In this document: piece by piece, positions 50,372 to 60,608 of the stretch
Position numbering within the stretch: position 1 is the first letter of the stretch
How the letters are laid out: the number at the start of each line of letters is the position of its first letter
Assembly (NCBI GenBank): GCA_037367405.1
Contig: JAZKJV010003278.1
Span: 729,431-793,430, forward strand
DNA: 64,000 bases
Reading direction: 5' to 3'
DNA from: Ottelia alismoides
Lineage: Eukaryota; Streptophyta; Magnoliopsida; Alismatales; Hydrocharitaceae
Notes under the pieces: generated by a model
Told to the model about the DNA's origin: nothing
What the model saw: only the letters and a program-made list of their open reading frames with translations
The model's database searches: none
Translations under genes and position numbers: made by a program

Positions 50372-51984
50372 ATTTGCTAGTCCCTTAGCAAACACTTATT
50401 TGAAAAAGAAGTGAAAAATAAAAGAAAAGAAAAAGAAGGAGAATCAAGGTTGATTATTAAACTTGTCTTCATTAAATTGAAGTATGGAGCTCATTTAGAC
50501 CATTGGATTATTAGTTTGTCGGAACCTTATTGGGATCTAGGTTTAAGACTCAACAGCCTTTAAGTTCCACTATTTTATAACCAAGGCTCCTCAATAATCC
50601 AGATCAGAACAAGTCTACATACGTAAACTCTAATGACCATGTATCTTTCCTTGTACTGTGTAAGTGATGTGTAGCTCCCCACCTCATAAATGATAAAGAA
50701 ACAGTCTCCCTCAATAAGGTAACTCTAATTCCTCATTATAGCAGATCTTTCCTCGAGGAGCGGGGTATTCTCTTCTATGTTTAAGTTCAACCAGATTAAG
50801 AAGAGGGGGAAAGAAGAGAATGGACTGCGTTTAGTGTTGCCACGTATCCCTGGGAGCCCAACTAGTGTAGCTAAGTCTCTCGTTGCATGCTTCATGAGAT
50901 GAGAAGGTGTAATACATAAGATTTGCTTTATTTGGCTATATACACTCTGACAGGCATTTTTTTTTCAATCAGACCTGTATACTTTTTTGGAGTTTTCTTG
51001 ATTTTGCACTTTTTTTGATGTGCATATGTACAACATATCTTCATGGGGCATCATATACATAAGGACTTTTTCTTCTTGAGCCAGTAGACTATCCCTCTTT
51101 TGAAGCATTATTACAACCCACGACTAATGTCTTTAGACCTCAATGCTACCAGACCAAGTTGAGACGCACATCGCTTTCTAAAGGAAGATGAGAGGTTCCG
51201 CCTAGAAGTACTACCCTCATATGCTACTCCAATCCAAAAAAAACAGCCTCCTCATCACCTCATCCGTAGGGAGCTATGTGTAAGGTGTTGGTCCAAGTAA
51301 AGCCATTATCTGTGAGAGTCATGCGTGTGTTGTTAAGAGTTATACTTAGGCTCATCAAGATGACATGTGAACATAGCCTAGTGGACTCAAAGAAGAAAGT
51401 CACTAATGGACCTGAAAAGTCATAACCCCAAATCATATAAGGTTCCCCCGAGAGTTAGGTGGATTAAGGTCTTAACAAGGCTCCATTTTCCATTTTAATT
51501 CCAGATTAGTTTAAGCGTCAACTATGATTCAGAAGAATATACAAAAATATGTACAAAACTCTTTTTGATGCAATTTTTCCAATTATGAAAAATCTTTCAA
51601 AACATACAAAATTTTTGAAAATGTGCAAAATTTTTGAAAATGTATGAATACGTGTATGCATGAATGCAGAAGTTTTGCAAATCATTTACAAATAATTATA
51701 AACAGATTTTTGCAAAATTTATTTTTCAAAAAAATTCAAAAATTCGTAATATATACATAATTTTGATACGAAAATATTTACAAAGTTTCCACTAGCAAAA
51801 TATTTTACAAACAGTTGTACAAAAATAATTTTTATAAATAGCTATTTACAAACATGTATATGCAAGGAAATATTTTAATTTTTTTGTGATTTTAAAGCTT
51901 TTTATTTTTAGCCATTTTAATTATTAACACACTCACTCAAAGTACGAGTTTTGTCTAGAGTATATATGCAATATATACGACAAA

Positions 51985-52338
51985 CCCCTATACATAGCTC
52001 GAACAATGTCTTCAGAGTGATCAAAGAGCGATGAAGAAGACATAACTCGTGATTAGTATAAGGAGGTGAGAAGAAAGGCTATACTACAACAATGAATGAA
52101 ATAATATAATCAATAGTAGTTGATGATTCCCCCTATACTTAGGATCAAGTAATCCTAAGTATAGAAATCTGTACAAAAGGAGAAAATCACGGGTTAGAAT
52201 GTACAGGGTTGACCTCCCCTATACTTAGGGTGAAATATCCCTAGATATAGGCAACAAAACATAGGTAAGCAAAATTAAAAGAACAATCCAAAGTCTGACA
52301 CCCCCCTATACTTAGGGTAAAGTACACCCTAAGTATAG
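51985..52338. repeat. Stem-loop array of copy A (one long, three short)
   Basis: The long stem-loop at about 51985-52070 has inner arms ATGTCTTC and GAAGACAT. Hairpin 1 is at 52133-52164: arms CTATACTTAGGAT and ATCCTAAGTATAG, 13 bp perfect, 6-nt loop. Hairpin 2 is at 52219-52250: 12 bp, two mismatches. Hairpin 3 is at 52306-52338: arms CTATACTTAGGGT and ACCCTAAGTATAG, 13 bp perfect, 7-nt loop. Starts are 86 and 87 bp apart. Each is preceded on the plus strand by a CCCC tract. Confidence 0.9.
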
Positions 52339-52468
52339 CATAATCATAAGATGCAAAATGGGGTGTGAGACGAAAGAATGTTCGATATGGACAACTGGAT
52401 CTACACAAGGGCAGAAGAAAGTGATACTAAGACATGATATGAAAATGATGTGAGTCAAAGACCACATC

Positions 52469-53500
52469 TCATGCAACATGAATAGGGGCGATGTCAACGA
52501 TCAGCGGATCATGATCTAGATATGGCTTCAGGCACTGACCGTTAACTCAAACGTGGACTCAAATGACATCTCATATATATCAATACTACCATTGTCATGC
52601 ACCTTTCGGACCAAGTATGGCCCCTTCCACTTACTCTGCAATTTTCCTAGAAATAGTCTCAACCTGGCATCGAATAGCCATACTCATTGGTTCGGCTCAA
52701 ACTGCTTATGGCTGATATGAGTATCATGCCATATCTTCATGCGCTCCTTATATTGTAGGCTACTCGAAAAAGTTGTATCTCTAAGATCCTCCAGGGCTGC
52801 CAATTCTGCCTTCCTTTGATCTCATATACTCTTTGGATCCAATAATATCTTAGTGACAGCCCAAAGTAACTTGTGCTTTATCACCGTAGGTAAATGGCAT
52901 GGCTTGCCACAACCAAGATGAAAGGGAGACGTGCCCAAAGGTATCATGAAGAAAGTCCGATATGCCCACAAGACCGAGTCCAAAAGCTGTAACCAATCCT
53001 TTCGGTTTGGGCAGACTACCTTCTGCAGTATCGTCTTGATCTCCCTATTCGATACTTCAGCAAGACCAGTGGTCTAAGGATGATATGGAGTGTCTACTCG
53101 ATGGTATATGCTGAACTCGTTAGCAAGGGCCTTTACCTTGTCGTTGATAAAATGAGACCCCCATCAGATATCAATACTCTAGGCACCCCGAACCGTGAAA
53201 TGATATTCTTCCTCAAAAATCTGCAAACATTCTTAGCATCTATGGTTCGGGCAGGAATGGCCTCAACCCAACAACTCACATCAACCAACGGAATGTACTA
53301 GAATCCCGGACTCTTAGGGAATGGACCCTTGAAATCGATACCTCATGCATCAAAGGCCTCACCGAAGTGAATGGGTTGCATCGGCAACATATCACGCTAT
53401 CCACAAGTGCCCATCCTCTGACAGTCAGTACACCTCTTCACGAATTCATCAGAATCCTTGAAGAGGGTAGGCCACCATAGGTTGGATTGGAGCACTTTCT
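52469..53500 (-). pseudogene. Integrase (copy A)
   Basis: In minus order: FKDSDEFVKRCTDCQRMG (zinc Cys pair), GIDFKGPFPKSPGF (first Asp), FGVPRVLISDGG (second Asp), GLAEVSNREIKTILQKVVC (Glu), and the end VNGQCLKPYLDHDP with stop TGA at 52469. All three catalytic acids are present, unlike B, C and D, but stops (for example after TCG and in HP*TTG) and shifts break the frame. Confidence 0.75.
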
Positions 53501-54300
53501 TTATTGTTCTCCTCCAAGAATGATGTCCTCCTGCCTCAAGCTTGTGGCAATATGTGAGGATGCTATGGTGCTCCTCCTGAGGAATGCACCGACACCAGAT
53601 GCTATCCCCTCCTTGATGATAAAGGATGGGATCCTCCTAATGGTACGACTTGGCCTTTTCAAGGAAGGTCTCAAGTCGTTGTCTTGGCCAACCTTTTGGA
53701 ACTTTCTTGGCAACAAGATAGTTCACAATGTCGGCGTATCATGGGAGCGACGTGATAGCAAGGATCGCCTCACCTGGGAAGGTCTTAGTGATAGGCTCAA
53801 TCTGCTTAGATTCTTCAAGATGTTCCAATCGGGAGAGATGATCCGCCGCCAAATTCTTGACTCCAGGATTATTCTTAATCTCAATATCAAACTCCTGGAG
53901 CAGAAGGATCCATCTAGTAAATCTCACTTTAGCATCCTTCTTTGCCATGAGGTACCTGATGGCAGTATGATTAGTGTAAATGGTCACTCTGGATCCAAGA
54001 ATATAAGATCTGAATTTGTCCAAGGCAAAACTACAGCTAACATCTCTTTCTTCGTGACTTATAATTCCATTGAGCGGCATCCATTATATGGCTAGCGTAG
54101 TCAATGGCAAATGGTAATGCATCCCTCTTCTATCCTAGCACGGCCCCTACGGCAAAATCAGAGGCATCCGTCATGATCTCGAATGGGATAGACCAATTAG
54201 GCGGCTGAAGGACTGGAGCCTCAAAAACTAGATTCTTGAGAGTCTCAAAAGACGCAAGACACTTATCATCTATAATGAACTCGATGTCTTTCATCAGCAG
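53501..54300 (-). pseudogene. RNase H and linker (copy A)
   Basis: IPFEIMTDASDFAVGAVLG (first Asp) ends frame 54130-54543. Frame 53739-54080 continues with SHEERDV where EKEM is expected, SYILGSRVTIYTNHTA with Asn for the catalytic Asp of TDH, and NLAADHLSRLEHLEE. Below 53739 the linker toward the integrase zinc finger is out of frame. Two altered positions make it inactive. Confidence 0.8.
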
Positions 54301-55767
54301 ATCAGTAAGAGATCGGGCAATCTTGCTGAAGTCCAGAATAAAACATCGGTGGAAACCGACATTCCCCAGAAAAGACCGCAATTGCTGCAGGTTGGACGGT
54401 GGATTGAGTTTCCTTATGATATCCACCTTGGCCGGATCAACCTCCATGCCCCTGTTGGAGATGATATGACCATCACCGTCCCCTGAATCACCATAAAGTG
54501 ACTCTTCTCCCAAAATAGAAAAAGATGGACCTCTATGCAGCACTGAAGCACACGGTCTAGGCAGTCAAGACAACTATCAAACCCGTCAACATATATAGAG
54601 ATATCATCCATGAAGACCTCCAAGCAATCACCCACCATGTCTGAGAAGATGGACAACATACACCTTTGGAATGTCACCGGGGCGTTACATAGACTAATGG
54701 GCATCCGTATGAAATCATAAGTCTCAAACGAACAGGTGAATGTCGTTTTGTCCTATTCTTCAGGCGCTATGGCCACCTGATTATAACTGGAGTACCCGTC
54801 AAGGAAATAGTAATGACTCTTCCCAGCTAGCCTCTCTATAATCTGATCAATAAAAGGCAGTGGGAAATGATCCTTCTTGGTGGCCTAATTCAGTCGTCTG
54901 TAGTCCGCACAGACCCTCCAAGAAGTGGGTACCCGGGTAGCGATCTCCTCTCCAGACTCACTCACAATTGTAGTGATGCCTATCTTCTTGGGCACCACAT
55001 GCAATGGACTAAACCATGGAGTCAGAGATGAGGTAGATAAAATCGGCGCTCCACCACTTTGATATCTCTTTCATGACCACTTCTTGAAGATTCGAGTTCA
55101 GTCGTCGTTGGAACTCACGCGATGGCTTAGTGTCCTCTTCGAGATAGATATGGTGGGAGCACAGAGCCGGACTTATCCCTTGGAGATTAGCTACGCTCCA
55201 TGCTATTGTCTTGTGGTTTTTTTCAAGAACCTCCATCAAACGAGATTCTTGCTCTCCAGTCAAATCTGTTGAGATAATGACTAGGTATATCTCATGCTCA
55301 CCCGCAAGGAATCTATACTTCAGCGACTGCAGCAAGGGCTTCAACTTTGGACAACTGGGAGCTGGAAAATCTAGCTTCTGAAATGTTCGAGTGAAGGCAA
55401 CCAGATCTAAATGTGAAAACTCTTGCTGATCATGAATGTCTGGTGAAGATGGCCCTGCTGGTGTGTATGTACCCAGTGTTGGCTCAATCTTCATCCTAAC
55501 TCCTGGCTCTGTAGGAATCAAACAAGGAAAATAATCATCAAAAGCATCCCAGTCTATGTCTGAATCTGAGAGATCTAAAAAGGAATCACAAGAAATATAT
55601 TGTACTTCACTATGTTGAATGCAGTCGTCAGCCTCGACAGTGTTCTCGGCCAAGAGTGTGCTCTCCGAACTCTCATCTACTATAAGTTGTAACTCTATGG
55701 TGTCTGAAGGTGAGAGAAGAGCTCGTAAAACTGGGTCAGTCCAAGCATCTTCATCATTAGTGATCAC
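54301..55767 (-). pseudogene. Reverse transcriptase and its N-terminal spacer (copy A)
   Basis: A 252-codon frame (55009-55767) starts with an acidic spacer and reaches the RT start: LKYRFLAGEHEIYLVIIS, RLMEVLEKNHKTIAWSVANL, GISPALCSHHIYLEEDTKPS and VVMKEISKWWSADFIYLISD. After a break, frame 54414-54704 has SLCNAPVTFQRCMLSIFSDM and LEVFMDDISIYVDG, with the catalytic FMDD intact. Frame 54130-54543 holds the thumb: PPSNLQQLRSFLGNVGFHR. Three frames are needed, with stops between. Confidence 0.9.
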
Positions 55768-55802
55768 AAAGTTGCACTCCTGGTGGACGTCTCGCTCTGC
55801 CT

Positions 55803-56230
55803 CTACCGTCTGCTCTGCATCACTAAACTACTTTGAGCAAGCTGAATCTCACACTCTGGTCTTGTTTGTATACTCCCACCCTCGACGCAAAAGTACACAT
55901 TCCCACTATCATGGTCGAACACTGCCTTGGTTGCAGCCAAGAATGGTCGTCTAAGAATGATGGTGGTATCAGTCACAAACTCAGAGATCTCCATGTCCAA
56001 CACAACGAAGTCCAAGGAGAATTTCAGGCCCTGAATTGTAATGACCACATCCTTCAACAACCCCTTCGGCCTCTTAACAGATCTATCAGCAAAATGAAGC
56101 ACCGTCCTGCTCTGTCAAAGAGGTCCAAACTCGAATCGATCGAGTAAGGCTACCAGAAGTAGGTTGATGGAAGACACGTTGTCTAGTAGAGTCTGATTGA
56201 ATCTCTGCTCATGAATGTGGCATCTGACAT
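55803..56230 (-). pseudogene. Aspartic protease (copy A)
   Basis: At about 56160-56215 the minus strand reads TLLDNVSSINLLLVALLD: the DSG of the active site has become DNV, removing the essential Gly/Ser context. KGLLKDVVITIQGLKFSLDF and TTIILRRPFLAATKAVFD follow, with Arg for the usual Gly in ILGRPFL. Cleavage activity is not expected. Confidence 0.8.
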
Positions 56231-56557
56231 AGGGAGCTCATGCATCTGGCCTCTTGGACGGTAGATGGTTAGAATCGTGAAGCATGTGGTACGTGTGAGC
56301 ACATGGATCTCGGCATGATGGTTCCTTTTTTTCCTATGGATGGTAGTATTCTCTCTCAAATTCTTTTAGAAGAGAGGGATGTACTCAAGTTTCTCCTGTA
56401 AAGTCGGCTGAATCTGAAATCTGTTTATCATATGCTAGCTGAACTCTAATTGTTAGGTCTTTTTAGGATTTTCTTTTTTACTCACCTTCGCCAAGTGGAG
56501 TGCTTGAGGGAAGGGGATGGCTAGGACCTCCTCAGATAGAGGGCTAGGAAGAGGTTC

Positions 56558-57019
56558 CTAGTGTCGAAAGGGAATGGAGTCCATACAAGGGTCATCATGC
56601 ATCACATATGGACTTGAAGTAGATGAAGAAACCTTTCCTTTATTAATTTTTTTGGTCTTTTTGGAATAGTCCTGAGATACAGAAATATGAGAATACACAA
56701 CAGGAGTAGAAACGGTAGCATCAGTACCACCTACGGTATTGGTCTTAGCGGCATCAGTACCGCGCTCTAGCTCAGCATCAACTGGAATGGTGGTGTCAGT
56801 ACCACCAACTGCATTTGGAGTAGTGACGGCCTCAATACCATCGATTGGATCATCATCCCTGGTGGCATCAGCACCACCATCATCAACACCATGATCAGCG
56901 GCATGAGCAACACCGTCATCAACACCATCATCATCGACATCAGCATCGCTATCCTCCTCGTATGGTGCTCCTAGCTCATCATGGTGTCGTCGCTCAGATG
57001 AGGCGTCGTCGACTGGCAT
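56558..57019 (-). pseudogene. Acidic GGTDAT-repeat segment (copy A)
   Basis: A 153-codon frame very rich in Asp, with DDGVDDGVAHAADHGVDDGG and then spaced units DGGADAT, DGIEAV, VGGTDTT, ERGTDAA, VGGTDAT, and a Ser/Lys-rich tail. It lies between Gag and protease and parallels 43227-43514 in copy D. The opposite strand shows a spurious His-rich frame. Role unknown; a disordered linker is likely. Confidence 0.7.
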
Positions 57020-58680
57020 CCTGCTGCTCCTAAGTGTCCAAAATCAGCATCAAATTTGTAGAAAGAAATATCACCCAACGAATCACTATGACTGGTGGTC
57101 TCTATAAATAGTACTTGCTCATATTTTCTCTTGATGTTGTTTGGGTTGGGCTCAATCTGAGCGGGTATGGTGGCCTTGCCCTTTATGATCTCCTTCATCA
57201 CTGGAGAAACTTGTCCATATCCCGCCTAAAGGATGCATGCTGGTCTGGGAGTAGGTGGGCTAGACCGTCAAGGGCCGGGTTATCATAGGCTGGACCATGA
57301 GAACCGGACGGCTTGCCTCGCTAGAAATGAGGCTGCTACTGGAACTGGTGAGAGGGAGGCTGAGAATACTGCTAAGGATATTGTTGCTGCCTCCACTGTT
57401 GTCCCTGCTGGTAGGGACGAGGACTCGACTGGTCATGCTGATGTAGTTGGGAGTACTGGGGTTGCTACTACAGTTGACTGAACTGTCCACCCTGAGTTGG
57501 AGGATGTTGTTGGATGAGGTGCCTCTAGTAGACCACCTGACTTCGGGATGATCTCGGTGGATCCTGGGTTGCTGTCGATCATACCAAATCCTTTTGTCTT
57601 CCATCAACGACTCCTTCTAGTAGGGGTAAGGGGGAAGAACTGCCAGGGGCTGATCTGGCTGATACACCACCATCTGAGAGTCCTGAGATGGTAGTGGCTC
57701 AGAGTAGTGATGTTGCAACGGATGAACCGGCTCTGCCTGTATGTGGTGAACCTGGCGGTACTGGGCGGGGTGATGGGAAAAGCCACTGTTGCTGCTAGGA
57801 TCGGCCCGTGACCTGAGACGGGGTTGAGAAGTCATATGTGCCTCCTGGAGACACATGATCTGGGTCTTCATATCACTGAGAGTCTGTGCCAACTGGTCAA
57901 TCTGCGGCATGCCCTGTCACTGCTTCTTCTCGATAATCTCTATGCGGTCCAACTTCTAGCAAATGATACCCATGTCAGTTGGCGGTAACTCTGCCTATTG
58001 TGTTGTTGTTGACGAAGTGGATGGACCCGCATCAAACCATGTATCCTCTTATAAGAGACGATGTGTGGAAGGGGCTTCCCCTGAGTATAGACTCGGGTCT
58101 GAGACATCACAGTGCAGTTTTCAGCCATCTCCTCATAGATGGCCCAGACCTGGTCCTCATCTTTGGTGAAGTAGGAGCACCAACAAGAAGCGTTAACATG
58201 CCCATGCAGCTCCGGTGTTAGCCCACAAAAGAAGCTCTGGACGAGATTGGGCTTGGATATGTCATGGTGTGGACATTGGTCGATGAGCTCACGAAATTGA
58301 TCCCACGCCTCTTCGAACTTCTCATTGGAGATTATGGTAAAAATATTGATTAGAGCTCGAGCTGCATTGGTCCGACCAAGTGGATAGTACTTGTTCAAGT
58401 ACTCAGTCCAGAGCTGCTCCCAAGTGGTAACATATCTCCCTAAATTCTTCAGCCAGTAGGCTGCTCTATCGACCAGGGAGAAAGGGAATGCTATCGTCTT
58501 GATAGTATCCTCATCCACAAATCTGTTGTGGACTATGCTGCAAATCATCTCAAACTCTTGTAAATGTAGATGTGGCTCCTTAGTGGCTATCCCATGGAAC
58601 TTAGGCAAGAGCTGAATCATCTGGGGGCTAAGCTTGAAGTCGCCCAGAATCTCAGGGAGCTAGATCTAACGATGGGTGAG
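57020..58680 (-). pseudogene. Gag (copy A)
   Basis: LPEILGDFKLSPQMIQLLPK leads into FHGIATKEPHLHLQEFEM, DTIKTIAFPFSLVDRAAYWL, TTWEQLWTEYLNKYYP, EAWDQFRELIDQCPHHDIS and VQSFFCGLTPELHG (frame 57940-58620), the Athila/Tat Gag (retrotrans_gag) fold that forms the capsid-like shell. Gln/Pro/His-rich frames (57617-57910, 57260-57607) continue toward a SLGDISFYKFD-containing end at 56971-57201. No CCHC knuckle is seen. Stops and shifts separate the blocks. Confidence 0.85.
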
Positions 58681-58928
58681 GGTTGCACCAGGGTTGTGCA
58701 ACTGCCTCATCAGTCGTGGTTGTTTGGCTAGCTCTGGCTGATCCTACGGGTGTTTGTCTACTCCTCCTCCAGGTGCAGGTATGTCTCCACCAGTAGGACA
58801 CTGCGGTTCTCCTCTATCGGCTCGCATATGTGCTAACTCATGGCGCACCTCTTCCATAAATGCTCCCTAATCTCTAATCTGTATCTGCATCATCTCTAAG
58901 GAAGTTAGGAATGTTTGTTGATGGTGCC

Positions 58929-59204
58929 CTAATCTAGAACATAAGTGGAACCCTGGGGCTGTCCATCGGTGCGATCCTCACTGCAGGCCATCTCGTGGGT
59001 CTCTGCAAAGGCAAAAGACCCCAACTCCGGTGCCATCAAATGAACAAATAGTTGCATTGGTCTCTGCTCGGGCACCTCAGGACAGGAAGAAGGGTGGTCG
59101 AGGGGGAACAAGGCAGAATTGATCTCAGGTTTAGAGAGCAGGTCTAGGCTCCCCAGAACCTCCCTAGATGAATGAGGCGGAGTGCTCGAGAGCAGGTCTA
59201 CCAA
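58929..59204 (-). pseudogene. Possible Gag N-terminal segment (copy A)
   Basis: A 91-codon frame starting MVDLLSSTPPHSSREVLGSL lies upstream of Gag in the same orientation. Sequence at 58681-58928 between them has stops but also encodes Met/Arg/Glu-rich words consistent with a Gag N-terminus. No known domain. It could instead be leader sequence. Confidence 0.4.
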
Positions 59205-60586
59205 AGGTAGTCAGGAAAGAAAACAAGATCAGTAGTCAAACCCCCAATTCACCTAGTCAACATGAGAGCTGATGACTATAAACGTTCGGTCAATTATCTT
59301 ATAAATTTTTTTTAGGTGATAAATTGGTCTTGCAGAGCGATTAAGCGAGCTGGTATGAACCTGATGCTCCCAGGAGGCCGGCCCAATCCCAAAGCTAGAT
59401 CTTTCCTAGTAAGTATGAATTGCGGACTGTTTACTGACTACCCGATCAATTCAATCTGTTAAGGACGTCATGGTTTGCTTTACCGGTTACCGAAGAGATC
59501 CTCACTGGAGAACGACTAACCCCAAGATCAGTAGTCTAACAGAAATGCAGGTGTGGCTATATCCTAGTGTGCGAGTCACTCTCTCGCTCAAGAAACCCAA
59601 TCAATGAGGGGTGACTCTCCACAAAACAAATATTTCTAAGTAAGATGTCTTTTAACATCAAGTTTGCATTAGCCAGTCTCAAATTTTATTGCTTTTACTT
59701 TTTAGATATTTTTCAAAGACAAACAACGCTTAACAAATTTTTGATCTCCTGATTTATTTTAAGTCCAAAAATAGGTTGAGAAGTCAAAAAAGACGATGTG
59801 TGATCAAACACTATGATGCATGAAAAGTAAGGGATGCATACCTGACTCCAGCACTCTACATGCAGGGTGGTCCTTGCATAAATTAAAAAACTGAATTAAA
59901 ACTAATCTAAATGATGCACGAAGAAAATAACCTTAAGATGAGAAATTTCTAATGATCGTGAAGAACGGTAGTAAACTTATTAGAAAGAGAGGTCGATGTT
60001 CAGTCTCGGATGTCGATCGATGTCCACTACAGTTGATCCTGCGCGCGTTGTAAACGACCTCTAGCGGCACGTGACTTCTCAATCAATCAAGTTAACTTTT
60101 TTTATTTTGAATTATTAGAAAGGTGAACTACGCTATCTAGGTGCAAGCAATCTATTAAGGATTGGGCCTTAAGTTATTTACGTCACAATCAAGAAAGATC
60201 CTAAGTCTAGGGGCCAAATTCTTCCGGAATCAAATAGAAAAAAAGCAATAAAATCAAAACCAGCAAAAAACACGGTGAGGTCCCACGAGCACACCGGTTC
60301 TCGGCAAAACAGACCCTGATATGAGTCAAGCATCCATGAAGTCCAATGTCCAAATTATTACAATAATAAATGAACTAAAATGGAAACTACTCTAATTCGG
60401 CTCTATCTAATATAACTACTTTCTTATGGTGCTCCTGTTGCTGCTCCTCCTCGGGTACGGGTCTCCTCCAAAGTGTCCTCGGGCGGTTCCTCGCAAAAAA
60501 AGCAAAGTTGGAAAAATATCAGAAAATAGTTGTAACAGATAGAGATAAAAATGGGCAAAAAGTCTGAAAAAGACTACTAAGTCGTG
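59205..60586 (-). other. 5' leader of copy A
   Basis: 1.4 kb between primer site and Gag without a convincing frame. In the full-length RNA this part would carry packaging and translation signals. I recognise no specific site. Confidence 0.55.
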
Positions 60587-60604
60587 CTCCCCAGCAACGG
60601 TGCC
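60587..60604 (-). other. Primer binding site of copy A
   Basis: On the minus strand GGCACCGTTGCTGGGGAG begins four bases after the LTR end. It differs at two positions from the GGCGCCGTTGCCGGGGA site common in Athila/Tat-type elements. Confidence 0.85.
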
Positions 60605-60608
60605 TTTC

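Larger units (their letters stand above)
50356..52468 (-). repeat. 3' non-coding region of copy A
   Basis: Between the pol stop and the LTR, 2.1 kb and AT-rich, without an env-like frame. It contains the PPT (50357-50367), a low-complexity ATTTTTGAAAA/TTTGCAAA-like segment at 51540-51870, and the stem-loop array (51985-52338). Confidence 0.8.

Noticed and set aside
51960..51982. LTR boundary at TATATACGACA/CCCC next to the long stem-loop
   Set aside because: First taken as the LTR start because a purine tract adjoins it, but LTR-to-LTR alignment of copy A and the TGATGA/TCATCA inverted repeat put the edge at 50355.
52133..52338. Regularly spaced 30-bp palindromic units resembling a CRISPR array
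   Set aside because: Only three units, not identical, no cas genes, plant retroelement context, and the same set recurs in four copies of one gypsy family.
50356..52468. Envelope-like gene after pol
   Set aside because: Some Athila elements have one, but none of the four complete 3' non-coding regions contains a frame beyond about 110 codons or membrane-type segments.
53487..54095. 202-codon plus-strand frame
   Set aside because: Lies antisense to RNase H and integrase linker of copy A. Its codons mirror the conserved minus-strand motifs.
56845..57033. His-rich 62-codon plus-strand frame
   Set aside because: Antisense shadow of the Asp-rich repeat segment (GAT/GAC read backwards gives ATC/CAT-type codons).
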